Positions 27,101-37,589 are shown, counted from the first letter of the stretch. The stretch is DNA of 64,000 nucleotides from Owenia fusiformis (GCA_903813345.2 CAIIXF020000002.1:29023223-29087222), one strand, 5' to 3'. The notes: a model not told the origin generated them from the letters alone. Made by a program: numbers and translations.

Positions 27101-29111
27101 AAAATGACAAACCAATATGCAAAGGATATCGCCACGATATACTCCGGAAAACCAAATATGCGGAGGATAGTGTGACAACGAGGGGAAAGTGTACCCGTGT
27201 ATATACAACCTACCGCCGAGCAAGACACGCATATACCGCCTATCAAATGTTTGGTTAACTACATCTCATAGGTAAATGAACAATAAAGGTAATATTGGAC
27301 ATCTATCAAATGTATAATATATTAAGTGTCAAAATATTAGGTCAAAATAGCACTTTTTGAACAGCAAAGTCTTCACATAAACTTTGTCCTAAAATATCCA
27401 ATGTTATCGGACATCGGACCCGGTGTGATCGACGAGTAATATTATAAAGATCCGAAAATATCTTGAGTAAATGATCTCAGAATCCGAACATTACTTGAGT
27501 AAAATCTGTTGAGATCCGATTATATCGCCGAGTCTATGACATGCTGATGATGATATAGTGTTAGTGTTACTTTTGGGAGTTTTCGAACCTTGATTTAATT
27601 GCCTTTATTGGAAGGGTTACTCGTTATTGATACTATTGTAACATTTTGACCCAGACTGACACAACAGAAATTAGGCTATCAACATTGTAGGATAGGAAAA
27701 GCGCGGAATTGCGTTTAAATCAATTATGAATGATTTTTCTTCATTTTAGGAGCCGTTGTACTGATATTTTAGTCAAACTTGAGAGCGAATGAATTGCATT
27801 TTAAATAAATTATTATCCATATTTATGGATAAAAATGAATATGTGTCACGTTCCTAATCTCTACTGGTCAGTCTTTTTTCATTTTAGTAGCCTTTCTACT
27901 GATATCTTATTTCATTCAATATTCAGACCTTATTTCTGTTGTGTCAGTCTGGGTCAAAATGTTACAATAGTATCAATAACGAGTAACCCTTCCAATAAAG
28001 GCAATTAAATCAAGGTTCGAAAAATGAATATGTGTCACGTTCCTAATCTCTACTGGTCAATCTTTTTTCATTTTAGTAGCCTTTCTACTGATATCTTATT
28101 TTATTCAATATTGAGATCGAATGAGCATAATGGGTAAACTTTGCACATTTTAGACCAATCAAAATATATAACTATTTTTCATATGTTTACCGTCTTGGTA
28201 GATACAAAATAACACGTACCAAAATCATTGGATTATGAGCATAGTCTGATAGAAGTGGTGATATCATCAACAATGAAAACTATGGTGATTCGAGGGAAAG
28301 CATGAATTCAATGTTTTAAAGAACTTCGCGGGACACAGACGTTGACGTATAGTGCCGCCGGAATTATATCATATTAACAGGAATATCTGTGATATACTTC
28401 ATCTTATTATATGATCATTCGAAAGCTTACTCACTACCTCATCGGGTTTTACTCACGGTATAATCGGAATACTCAGGCGGTAGCATCGGGTCCTATTGAA
28501 TCGTACTCGTGGTATAATCGGGTCTTTCATTTTCAACTTTCACCGGTATGCAACGTATGGCAGTGAAACAAATGTGATATATTTGCACCTATTGTATCTT
28601 TGAATCAAATGGAGTAAATTCAGCCATGGTTCTTACTTATTTAAGATGTAAAACATCATTCTAATATTTAGAAGTTGAATTTAGCGATTTGATAGTAAAT
28701 ATTGCATTAAGTACTCATTATTCTCTAAACATGGGTGCCTGGAACAACAATTATATCGGTTACAAACAATTCTGTGTTTTATCTATTTCTCATATTGAGA
28801 AATTCAATATAAAACAGGAGTTTATTAACTAATCCCCTACATTTTCAGACATCTTCGGGTCTTTGCTCGGCGGTAGGTTGTATATACACGGGTACTCTTT
28901 CCCCTCGTGGTGACGACATACTGTACTCCGCTTGTTGATTTTATACATTTTTATACATTTAGTGCACTAGGTGAAATTTTTCAGAATATTATTTAATCTT
29001 TTCGGTGATATTGATATCCTATAAATACATACCTCCGTATACGTTAGCCGCAAGTACAGCATCTACTAGGAAGATTGCTGCTAAGCACGTGTATCTCAAC
29101 ACTTTTGTCAT
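12134..29111 (-). CDS. Secreted CAP-EGF-MAM-PANx5 protein, right copy, 19 exons
   Basis: Exons in order: 29111-29033, 26676-26429, 26121-25980, 25538-25432, 24793-24675, 22415-22327, 22131-22024, 21453-21289, 21059-20871, 19512-19375, 18869-18631, 18343-18214, 17483-17207, 16770-16513, 14750-14596, 13595-13466, 13120-12965, 12792-12631 and 12192-12134. All have AG/GT borders and matching phases. With the exon 13 length of the left copy (276) the total is 2,949 bases, or 982 residues plus stop. Domains: signal peptide (about 1-21), CAP (about 80-230), Cys-rich hinge and EGF (about 235-300), MAM (about 300-460), five PAN domains, basic tail. Exon 13 (PAN2) has an in-frame TAG and a one-base insertion, so this copy would be truncated unless the exon is skipped; skipping keeps the frame. 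The protein should be extracellular. Ligand and role are unknown. Confidence 0.85.
12631..13120 (-). CDS. PAN domain 5, two exons (right copy)
   Basis: Exons 13120-12965 and 12792-12631 encode the Asp/Thr-rich linker, GKYLPGNNKDELKG, then LTEKECIEKCAQKKWCMSAD and YMAKRQVCILSESSRK. They are open and in phase. The intron lacks the mariner-like insert seen in the left arm. Confidence 0.8.
13180..13455. repeat. 75-bp minisatellite (right copy)
   Basis: About three and a half units mirror the left-arm array at 5,690-6,035. The difference in unit number shows change after the duplication. Confidence 0.85.
13466..14750 (-). CDS. PAN domain 4, two exons (right copy)
   Basis: Exons 14750-14596 and 13595-13466 are joined in phase 0. 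They are open and nearly identical in sequence to the left copy (GKYMAGENDHVRSGKTVEQC, then NWADCKAVDYQNSGNVCIQT). Confidence 0.8.
13625..14095. repeat. 51-bp minisatellite (right copy)
   Basis: About nine units of the same tandem repeat as 5,130-5,505, inverted, lie in the PAN4 intron. The array is longer than its mirror. Confidence 0.85.
14119..14394. mobile_element. 276-bp MITE, CAC...GTG ends, 5-bp target duplication
   Basis: The terminal inverted repeats of about 46 bases start CACGAGGGGAAAGTGTACCC. TATAT flanks both sides (14114-14118, 14395-14399), and the left arm shows the uninterrupted site. Both ends match the ends of the 1,733-bp element at 27,177-28,909 in reversed orientation, so this is an internally deleted relative. 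No coding sequence. A 5-bp duplication with CAC-first ends is the signature of the Transib/RAG-like superfamily; that assignment is inference. Confidence 0.85.
14911..15662. mobile_element. 752-bp mariner-type MITE in right arm
   Basis: The inverted ends begin CAGGGTGTTCAAAAAAAA(A)TG and continue through gcaacccaaagaaatcgcta; the inverted repeat extends for more than 100 bases. TA flanks both sides (14909-14910, 15663-15664). The mirror site in the left arm is empty. A smaller hairpin at about 15,225-15,347 (atcactccagggactttac and its complement) sits inside. No transposase is seen. Confidence 0.8.
16513..16770 (-). CDS. PAN domain 3, single exon (right copy)
   Basis: This 258-base exon is open and differs from the left copy at 8 bases. 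It encodes GKLLPGHNTKELRGVATKEK, then CTELCDSRPECKSVDYSSR and AGWIYMEK. Confidence 0.85.
17207..17483 (-). pseudogene. PAN domain 2 exon, broken in right copy
   Basis: This exon is 277 bases against 276 in the left arm. In frame, the sequence reads GVTSMEKCT and then TAG where the left copy has Glu (CTELC); further on, an extra T in a run shifts the frame near the end. Splice borders are intact. The exon is symmetric (phase 1/1), so an mRNA that skipped it would still read through PAN3 to the tail. An assembly error is possible, but two independent lesions in one exon make that less likely. Confidence 0.8.
18214..18869 (-). CDS. PAN domain 1, two exons (right copy)
   Basis: Exons 18869-18631 and 18343-18214 encode the Pro/Gly linker and CMDECRKDVSCKSLDYSG, then CILS and GWVYIEK. 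They are open and in phase with the MAM exons upstream. Confidence 0.8.
19375..21453 (-). CDS. MAM domain, three exons (right copy)
   Basis: Exons 21453-21289, 21059-20871 and 19512-19375 give a complete MAM domain. It starts with FQCDFEEDDCGFSND and FTWTKNAGGTPDGQTGPAGD, continues with YMYTDGSKKKPGQKARLISP and FYWHMCGPGIGSLNVYSQ, and ends with DMAIDDIAIKG. Cys positions and the closing motif fit the family. MAM domains mediate extracellular adhesion. Confidence 0.9.
19622..20613 (+). mobile_element. Degenerate mariner-like element in right arm
   Basis: The inverted ends CAGGGCGTATCAAAAAAACG and (other end, inverted) CAGTGCGTATAAAAAAAACG are flanked by TA. On the plus strand an open stretch at 19,830-20,021 reads SPDLNCCDFLFWSYLGS, resembling the mariner transposase motif SPDLxPCDFFLWGxLKS. 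The left arm lacks it, together with about 110 adjoining bases. It is non-functional. Confidence 0.75.
21454..22023. other. Intron between EGF and MAM exons
   Basis: AT-rich intron; no repeat or gene recognised. Confidence 0.5.
22024..22415 (-). CDS. Cys-rich hinge and EGF-like domain, two exons
   Basis: Exon 22415-22327 encodes HWQNKKIFKEGPKCSQCPPD and KSQCDNGLC. Exon 22131-22024 encodes CPSNYVCQNGGTLLPNTGC and CHCPKEYTGDS; the last Cys of the EGF fold is formed across the splice junction with the MAM exon. The pattern is an EGF-like domain after the Cys-rich extension that often follows CAP domains. Confidence 0.85.
22416..24674. other. Large intron after CAP domain
   Basis: About 2.3 kb of AT-rich intron. 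Short open frames on both strands show no recognisable product; no clear transposon. Confidence 0.5.
24675..26676 (-). CDS. CAP (SCP/TAPS) domain, four exons
   Basis: Exons 26676-26429, 26121-25980, 25538-25432 and 24793-24675. After a charged lead segment of about 55 residues the CAP fold opens with FVNYHNEHRAKTRPSAANMN and WDPELAELAQVWADKCVYKH, then GETLAKQGRDPNEFIGQNMQ. The signature CGHYTQ follows, and then FAWAGTDRMGCGISYCERLK and HWYYVVCNYLPG. His and Glu residues of the CAP cavity are present. CAP proteins are secreted; some bind sterols or lipids or act on channels, but sequence alone does not tell which applies here. This part is visible only in the right copy. Confidence 0.92.
24960..25475 (-). 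repeat. Minisatellite made of the CAP exon 4 donor region
   Basis: About a dozen diverged units, 30-50 bases apart, repeat the last bases of exon 4 together with its splice donor: on the minus strand, TGTGGACACTACACCCAG followed by GTAAATATGAAGG-like sequence. The real exon end (25,432-25,475) is the last unit of the series. Minus-strand frames therefore read variants of QCGHYTQVN over and over. Many units keep a plausible GTAAAT donor. Confidence 0.8.
26677..27176. other. Intron 1, CAP-proximal part
   Basis: AT-rich intron sequence between exon 2 and the transposon at 27,177; nothing recognised. Confidence 0.5.
27177..28909. mobile_element. 1,733-bp transposon, CAC...GTG ends, 5-bp target duplication
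   Basis: The ends match the 276-bp MITE at 14,119 (start aACGAGGGGAAAGTGTACCC, end ...TTTCCCCTCGTG). GTGAC flanks both sides (27172-27176, 28910-28914). The interior has no transposase frame. It contains two direct copies of about 98 bases (27,831-27,928 and 28,021-28,118) and an inverted pair of about 95 bases (27,580-27,674 and 27,930-28,024), so it is itself rearranged. It is non-autonomous, in intron 1 of the CAP gene. Confidence 0.85.
29033..29111 (-). CDS. First exon with signal peptide
   Basis: The ATG at 29111-29109 opens a short exon (MTKVLRY, then TCLAAIFLVDAVLAANVYGG) with a hydrophobic core and an Ala-x-Ala-like cleavage site. It ends in a good donor (GAG|GTATGT) whose phase 1 fits exon 2. 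This ATG is preferred because it gives a canonical secretion signal directly in frame with the CAP domain. The 5' untranslated region cannot be delimited. Confidence 0.8.
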
Positions 29112-30689
29112 CTCTTCCCGTATGTGCCCCGTATCCCGAAAAGATTATCTTCCCAATGTCCTTTCCTTCACACGACGAATCCTGTTCAAATGGGATGGAG
29201 GTTATACCATACATTTTATATTTAAACATTTAATTTATACTTCAAAGAATCAACCTTGAAGGATTTCTATAATATATTTTTGACATTTATTCATAAAAAA
29301 CCTGATATGTAACCTTGTATATCATCGTAATTGCACGACAACGCTTTAACCTTTTGGTTACCAAGGTATTTATAATTGCAGTTACTTTTTGCCATTCTAT
29401 TGCCAAAATAAGAAAATGCTATGTTCAACATAAATGTACCTTATTGATTCTTCTATTTCATTACAATGACATATTAGTCACAAAATAAAGTCAGCCTTTT
29501 AACAAAGAGTCAATACAAACAACTTAAAAACATTAAAAAATGACATCATCTGAGAGGAAATCTTGTCGCTAAACTATCACTCTTGGCATGAAAGGGGTTA
29601 ATGACCCATTTGAATTCCAATAATAAAGGGATCGTTGGTCATAGATTATTATCACCGTTGACGTTCTATTTTATCCCAATTTACTGTAAAGCAGCAGATT
29701 TTTTACAATGTTCCATGAGCCCAAATGACCTTAACAAATAAATAAAAACTGAAAGTCTATTGAAATTAGGGTTCGAAATAGCGTACACCTTGATTTTATT
29801 GACAGTAAACTTGAGCTGACATTGTCGAAGTATGAGAACTTCACTATATGGGACTGAACTGGCATGGCACCAAACTATGGGCTTACTGTTTTGCCCAATT
29901 ACACTATTAAACATGTTAAATTGAAAATAAGAAAAAGAAGGAAGTGACATACTTATACTTCACCCTGGTTTACTTGCTTAGTCTAAAAAGTTTAATCTTG
30001 TGATAAACTCTAATTGATGGCGTGTGAGGTTATCATTATTGGAAAAAATGAGAGAATATACTTTCGGGAAAATTTGAAAATGATTGAATAATTCAAGATG
30101 GAAAATGGTCAGCACATGGCTTTAAACAGAATCCATATGGCATACCTCGACACATTATAATACAAAGGCATATTTTAGATGAACATGACTAATGAGGTCG
30201 TTACGGTTATACTAGTGTTAAAAGCCCAAATTATTTTTACTGTCATTATAACATGCAAGCATATGTCGTTGTGTGTCTACACTCTCGTTGGTAGAATGTT
30301 ATATACTATTATTTTTATCTATTTATTAATTATTTTATTATAAACACTGTCAAAATGTACACGATATATGCACAATAATACAATCGTCGAGTCTATTATT
30401 TCATGATATAATATCATCGGGTTACGAGGTTAATTGATATCGAAAATATATTTCAAGAATGAATAGAAACAATAATTGAAAACCGTATAATTTAATTAAG
30501 GCCGCTTAAATTTATATAGTGTGATAGGGGCAGAGATCGTCATGATATACATTTTCGTGATAAAATAATCTGAATTGTATTGAATAGAAAATTAAGTAAA
30601 TAAAATATAATTGAGTTGGAACATAATAGTCAGTAAAATGTACTTTATGGGAAGTTCACTGTAGGTTAGGCTCAAATAGGAACGTTTGC
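29112..30689. other. Upstream region of the CAP gene
   Basis: AT-rich, with no gene recognised. The promoter of the right gene copy should lie in its first part, but I cannot assign a TATA box or start site with confidence. Confidence 0.4.
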
Positions 30690-31989
30690 TATAGTCCAGT
30701 AAAAAACACAAAAATAAAGGAAAAAATTGCAAAAGTTTTTAAACCTGGTGAAATCAATGTGTCTTGGTAAGTAAAAAAACATATCAGAAATCTAGAAAAA
30801 TCTAAGTAGTGGAAGACTATGAATTTTCATGCTGAAGATAGCCCCCTCAATGACCCCCCAAAATGACAACAATTTATTTAAAAAAAATTATCACACTACT
30901 TTCTTTTTAAAGTGTCCCTTGTTTTTTCATGTATGTATTACAAAAATATCAAAATTGATAGTTTCATAGAAGAAAGTTGGAAAATACTGAGAAAATTTCA
31001 TATTTGTATGTGTTCATGACCTTACCTTGTATGCTTTTTTCACCCGTTTTTCTCTATAAATGCCTATAATTTGATCATTAGACATAGTGATGACTTTTAA
31101 AAATTCATGAGAGTTGTCTTACTATCAGACATTAGACACCATGAATATCAGAACTGTAGGTTAATTTGTTTGACAGAAAAAAATTATTTAAGTTCCATTT
31201 GTTCATTTTCTAGGGCCAGTTTTAGGGTCAGGATGAGCGCAACATCATCCTTTTAAAATAAGAGGTATATCAACCAAATATTCAACATATTATTGTGCCA
31301 ATGATGTGTAAAATACAATAAAATATAATTCTGTAGATGAACAGAATATATTTATGTTCTTAATTTTGACAATTCTGACATCATGGGGCAGAGGTGAATT
31401 GAAAAGTGGGCGTGGCACTTTTTGGTTACATTTCCTATTAATTTTATGTTGGTAGTATTATCACAGTCATTATCGTCAATTGATATGGTAATCTTGATCA
31501 TAATTGGTCAATAGTAACAATGGGTCGCAAATTACTCACAGTAGGTCATAGTTATAACAAAACGTGATTAATGTAAAATGTGGGCGGGGCCAGGGACGCC
31601 TACTTATTATCTTAAATACATTTTTACTTAAAAGGAGTATCAAAGGAGTTCAAATATTTTCCAATCTAATTGTTGTGCCTGTAATTATCATAAATGTTCT
31701 TATTTTTTTTATTAAGTGCTTCAGCAATAGCCTGATAAGTGAAAATATAAATAATGTGACCTCAACTGCTAAAATAAGCTGAGGTGCTGACTAAGTTGCG
31801 ATCCCATTCAATACATGTCATTTGCAATATATTGACTATGAGAGTATTCTACCATATGTATGTTTAGAGTGCATGTTGCAATGTTGATTCAAAATTCTGC
31901 ACCGTGTTCCAATCCCCAGAGAACATGCGGCTCAATCCCAAGAAAGTAACATCCCATACCTTAATAATGTAGAGCACTTAGGCTATATA

Positions 31990-33065
31990 AGATAGTTCAG
32001 CTACCAGAGCCTAAGATGGTACAGTCTACAGACTCTAAATTGGGCAGAGCCTCCAGAGTCTTAAGATGGGAACAGCCCCCAGAGACTAAAATGGTACAGC
32101 CTCCATTGTCATAGATGGTTATAGCCTTAAGAATCTAAGATTGTACAGTATCCAAAGTCTAAGATGAATACATCCTCCAGAATCTAAGATGGTACAGCTT
32201 CTGAAGTCTTAAATGAATACATCCTCCAGAATTTAAGATAGTACAGCCTCCAGAGTCTAAGATGAATACATCCTCCAGAATCTAAGATGGTACATCCTCC
32301 AGAGTCTAAGATGAATGCATATTCCAGAATCTAAGATAGTACAGCCTCCAGAGTCTAAGATGAATACATTCTCCAGAATCTAAAATGGTACAGTCTCAAG
32401 ATGGGTACAGCCTCAGCCTCCAGAGTCTAAGATAAATACATCCTCCAGAATCTAAGATAGTACAGCCTCCAGAGTCTAAGATGAATACATCCTCCAGAAT
32501 CTAAGATGGTACATCCTCCAGAGTCTAAGATGAATGCATTCTCCAGAATCTAAGATAGTACAGCCTCAAGAGTCTAAGATGAATACATAATCCAGAATCT
32601 AAGATGGTACAGCCTCCAGAGTTTAAGATGAATACATCCTTCAGAATCTGAGATGGTACAGCCTCCAGAGTTTAAGATGAATACATCCTTCAGAATCTAA
32701 AATGGAACAGTCTCAAGATGGGTACAGCCTCAGCCTCCAAAGTCTAAGATGAATACATCCTTCAGAATTTAAGATAGTACAGCCTCCAGAGTCTAAGATA
32801 AACATATCCTCCAGAATCTAAGATGGTACAGTCTTACATCCTTCAGAATCTAAGATAGTACAGCCTCCAGAGTCTAAGATGAATACATCCTCCAGAATCT
32901 AAGATGGTACATCCTCCAGAGTCTAAGATGAATGCATCCTCCAGAACCTAAGATAGTACAGCCTCCAGAGTTTAAAATGAATACATCCTTCAGAATCTGA
33001 GATGGTACAGTCTCAAGAGTCTCAAGATGGGTACAGCCTCAGCCTCCAAAGTCTGAGATGAATAC
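31990..33065. repeat. 49-bp dimeric minisatellite
   Basis: About 20 units of roughly 49 bases, each made of two related halves (aagatggtacagcctccaga gtct and aagatgaatacatcctccag aatct). Some units are deleted or carry extra tctcaagatgggtacagcct segments. Confidence 0.95.
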
Positions 33066-33109
33066 ATCCTCTTACAAACAACTAGATATCAGAAAGATTG
33101 AGACACAAT

Positions 33110-33345
33110 GGAAGTAGAATGACTTTGACCCATAACATTGACCTTGACTTCAGGTTACCTTATCATTGGTCGTCAAGGGTCACAGCATCCGCCCAGGATC
33201 TTAAAATGCCAAATACCGAGATATTGACCTAAGACCTTAATATGATACTCATTGATCCACTAAGAATATTGATCAAGCATGGTGACTCAAGGTTGAAGGG
33301 TCTAGAAGGAGATATCCAGACAGACAGAGAGTGAGAGACATGACC
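33110..33345. repeat. Degenerate repeat resembling a bivalve dispersed element
   Basis: The stretch runs from ttgacccataacattgacct, through ggtgactcaaggttgaaggg, to gatatccagacagacagaga. From memory this order resembles a degenerate repeat common in bivalve genomes. It is the main sequence hint for a molluscan host; without a database search the match is tentative. Confidence 0.4.
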
Positions 33346-34250
33346 TGCCGTACTTTGTAGTAAGAAGATACTACAGTAGCAAAGCATGTGTCTTAACAAA
33401 CAACACTATCAGTTAAGTTGCCATAACAACCATGTATCAATATTATCCAAACTTAATTTTGTTAGAATCATACACAAAATAACTCTTGAAAGGTGAATGT
33501 AATTGGAACAACCTATTATTTGAAATGATCTCTAGCCACTATTTGCATTCATTATGTTGTGTTACTATGGCAACCACTTGACTAATCATGTTCAGACTTA
33601 CCATATCAAATTATAATATCTGTATTCATGACCCCTATAAATATGACTGTGATTGATATTGTCAAAATGAAATTGTTAGAAAATGTAACCAAAAGTACCA
33701 CACCCACATTTTAGTAGATTGAGCAGTAGTCACCAAATATCAAGTCCAGAGTCATAGACATCCACGAGTTCATCATTTTTATCATGTTTTCTTATTGAAA
33801 ACTCCCTAAATATGTTTTAAAGGTCAAATTTGTGTTCATTTGGAATAACTTAAAAAGATAAGCAGACATTTGTTTTTAAGGAAGCTTTGGATTTATCCAA
33901 AATATTCACAGCTTTTGTGTAATTAAATTGTGTTGCCATGGTAATAATTTCACCAATCAATATCAAACTTGCCATGATAACTGACAATGTATAGCTGCAT
34001 GATCCCTGAAAATTTGAATGTGATTTGGGATACATAACAGAAATTATTAAGGTTTATCATAGTACCCCCACGTAAAAGTACCCCAGGGGGTATAAATGGT
34101 GATTTTCGAAGTTTTCCACTTCTTAGATTTTTCTAGATTTTTGATATGTCTTTTAACCCATCATTATGCATTGATTACACTAGGTTTAAATACTTTTGCA
34201 ATTTTTTCCTTCATTTGTCAATTTTTGCCACGGTTTTAGTGGTATTGCAT

Positions 34251-35021
34251 GTTGTTTCACAAAGGCATGGTTTAACAATAGGATATGTGTGCATTATATT
34301 TGAAGTTTATTATTGAGTATTATAATGCAGGTCACGTTGAACTAAAACAAGTGAATTCAGTGATTTACAAAAAAAACATTATAGCCACTTACCAAAGAAA
34401 AGATTTTTAGCCGTGCAAACTTTTCAGTTCTCTCCAACTTGTCTTTTCCTAAAACAAGTATTTTACCTTGAATTAGAAGTTGTGAACGCCGTTCGTAAAT
34501 CGGTATCACTATTTTACAATTGTTTAATCAATTTGTTGTTCATTCAGTATATTTGGTATTAAATGTTTAATTCAAATTAGAAACGTATTAAAGTCAATAC
34601 TACCATAACTAAAATTAGGATCCATATTTAATCAAGTAATAATAACAAAGCGTTATCAAAACTATCAAATCAATACGTTTTCCACAGGTGGTGAAATGAA
34701 CTCAGATTAATGAATAAAGTGTGTTTGGTAAACTGCATGGTGCACGGTGCATGGTAAACCATCGTTATGTTTCAAATAAAATTATCATTTTAAATACAGA
34801 AACAATCTCCAAGAGAGTGATTATAAAAATTGCAAGATTTTCGAGTTTTTATTTTGCAATCGATCTATGATTATTAAAGAGGATAACAAATAAGACCCGG
34901 AAAATATTGCATTGTGCTAGCATTTGAAGCGTGTTAGACTTCAAAGATGCTTTGTTGAAATAGAAATGAGGCTGACACAATTTGTACACATAAGTAGTCG
35001 GTTGACTACTGTTATTTACTA
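34251..35021. other. Gene-free stretch
   Basis: AT-rich sequence; nothing recognised on either strand. Confidence 0.5.
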
Positions 35022-35943
35022 TTATTTACGAACTTTATGAACGCTCTCAGACGAGAAGGTGATTTTAGAATTTTGGCGACCATACCGTTCTGTAATCAGG
35101 TCATGATGACCCTGTAGACTAAGGGACGCGTTATACGACGTTGCACACCGACGTGGTGCGACCTGGACGAACTGCGAATGAGATGCACGTAATGAAGACT
35201 GTTTATGAACGAAGTAGCTAAATATTTTAGACATATTTCCCGACCACAGCCAGATTGAGCCCGTTTTACGACGTTTTCGTAGGACTGGCAAGAACGGGTA
35301 AGAACTAGTTTGGTGTGATAGGGGGTAAAGTTTCCCTAATGTTGTTGTTTTTGGTTGTTATGGCAACGGCAATTCTAGTTCAAGACTAATGAAGGATGAA
35401 GTGAAGAACCTGACATACTTGGCTTTAATTTGAAATATGATAAGATGGGCATATGATCCATTTTAGGTTCCCTGGCTCCATTACAAGGAGGATTGGCCCC
35501 CGTGTTCCTCCTCGATATTCTGCCATCTATGGAGATGTCGGATTACAAATTTCAAATTCAAACAGCCGCCATTTTGTTCAGTTCAGAATATGAATCGCGA
35601 GTTTTGGTCTTACTTCCCAACAAAAAGTCGAAAGACACGATAACAAGAAGTGATCGAGATATTGGTTCGAATGTCTTGGACTGTTGATCATGAATTCATA
35701 GTCAGTTATAATGTCAGAAAATAACGACATTCTGACATTTTCATTGTTGGAAATATCGAGTTGCGTCCCTGGGAGCCAATCTTTTTTGGTTCCCGCCTAC
35801 TAAAAATCATTTTATGTTGTTTATGTTTGATGTTGTTAAGTCGATAGTTGAGAGGCAAATAACAACAAACAATACCAAACTCCGATATATATAGAGAAAT
35901 CCCAACCAATGAATGAAGTCTGTTCCCAGTCAGCTGTTCCCAG
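35022..35943. repeat. Dispersed repeat X, copy 2, left part
   Basis: Matches copy 1 in the palindrome spacer from actatttacgaactttatga onward. It breaks at AGCTGTTCCCAG (35932-35943), where LINE A entered; the rest of the repeat resumes at 48,413. It shows the uninterrupted site for the 8-bp-duplication MITE of copy 1. Confidence 0.85.
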
Positions 35944-36499
35944 CTATATTAATTACAATGGATGGATTCATGGTAGGATTCCACTAAATAGGGGCACAAA
36001 GCAGGGAGATCCACTGTCTGCTTTGATATATGTCTTATCTTCAGAGATTTTGGCTTGTAATATTCGTCAGAATAAAAATGTGATTGTTGTTAAACTGCCG
36101 AATGATAGCGGATTGAAATTATTGCAATATGCAGATGATACCACCATATCTGTTCATGATGAACTATCATTAAAATATATTCTTAAACTTTTTGACATTT
36201 TTGCATTAGTATCAGGATTAAAATTAAATAGAACAAAAACTGAAGCGTTATGGTTAGGGAGATGGAAGTATAGGGAGGATACAATTTATAATGTAAAATG
36301 GAGCATTTATCCCAATAACAAATTCAAAATTTTAGGCATTTTATATAGCACGACAGAAAATGTCATGAATTTGGCTGATAATATAGAACCAAGATTTGCC
36401 AAATGTCAAAATATCCTAAAAATGTGGTCAATGCGTAATTTAACTATGTTAGGCAGAATCACACTGATTAAATCATTAGTTTCATAACAATTCATGTAC

Positions 36500-37496
36500 T
36501 AAATTATCAAAACTGATCCTAAATGGGCACTAGAAAATTCGTATGACAAGATCAAAATTGAGTCAACCCATATGTCTTTCCTAAGATTTGTGTTGGGTGT
36601 ACATAAGAAAGTTAGTAACTTGGGAATTAAAGGCGAATTGGCGAGACTACCTTTATTCGTTGATATTATCCCCCAACAAGTTAAATTTGTCAATCACTTA
36701 GAAAATCACTCTTCAAAGTTTATAAGAGATACACTAAAACTAAGTAAATCCTTGGCCAATAGTAATCAGCCTTCTTGGTATAATGACTTACTAAAAGTAC
36801 TCAAATTTATAGGTTTTAATGATTATCATAATATCAACACTAAGAAATTAAAATCTAGGCTAAAGAAAGATACGAACAATACTTTGAAAACATGCTAAAA
36901 GATACCAATGGCAAATTAAGGTTTTATAAACAAATCAAATTTTCATTTCATTATGAAAATTATCTTGACCATATTAAGAATAAAGATGCCCGCCGCAATT
37001 TAACATCGCTTAGAATTAGCAGTCACAAGCTTGAAGTCGAGGTGGGTAGATATAAAAGACAACATCTTCCACCCGAACTCAGAATTTGTAAACTATGTAA
37101 AAAGGCACAGGAGACCGAAGAACATTTTTTGCTCAAGTGTAATGAGCTCAAACATATCACAAATAAATATTTAGACTTGCTTTATACCAAATGCCCTAAT
37201 ATCGGCTCGCTATCAGATATGGATTTACTAGCTTTCTTATTTAATGCTGAGGAGCAATATTGCAGCATCTTTTCTAACATGGTAAATGAATTATTCTCTA
37301 TAAGGAGTACTTTGCTCAGTAGGTAGATTTCAGACAGACTCACCCAGTAACGACGTGATCCAGTTACATATATATATACATCTGTATTTATGTACTTTTC
37401 TACTTGTACGTTATTATGTCTATGTAAGTTTTTTTTCTCTTCTTTTGTACATTTGCCCTTAAAGGGATTATTGGTACAATAAATAAATGATTATAA
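36500..37496 (+). mobile_element. 5'-truncated LINE of another clade (LINE B) inside LINE A
   Basis: ATGTAC flanks both sides (36494-36499, 37497-37502). Open blocks read FLRFVLGVHKKVSNLGIKGE and LARLPLFVDI, then SLRISSHKLEVEVGRYKR with a zinc-knuckle-like CKLCKKAQETEEHFLLKC. These match the region after the reverse transcriptase in Jockey/CR1-group LINEs. It ends in an aataaataaatg-like 3' tail. It is truncated and shifted in frame, so dead. Confidence 0.75.
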
Positions 37497-37589
37497 ATGT
37501 ACTTATTGCAAAGTTTTATTTTCAATGATGACATTTTAACAAGAATGAACACCATGTTTATTAAGTTCATATGGTCAAAAGGCAATTAT

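Larger units (their letters stand above)
30690..34250. mobile_element. Old fold-back element around a minisatellite
   Basis: The two flanks are diverged inverted copies. 30,690-30,840 (aaaaattgcaaaagttttta, agaaatctagaaaaatctaa) pairs with 34,105-34,240. 31,380-31,560 (agtgggcgtggcactttttg, gattaccatatcaattg) pairs with 33,580-33,720. The middle is the tandem array at 31,990-33,065. Similarity between flanks is only moderate, so the element is old. No coding sequence is recognised. Confidence 0.6.

Noticed and set aside
27177-28909. RAG1/Transib transposase gene
   Set aside because: Only the end structure fits; no frame in the element resembles a transposase.
29005-29259. Plus-strand open frame over the first exon
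   Set aside because: Opposite strand to the signal-peptide exon, with no recognisable product.
31990-33065. CRISPR-like direct repeats
   Set aside because: Contiguous diverging tandem units without unique spacers, in animal DNA.
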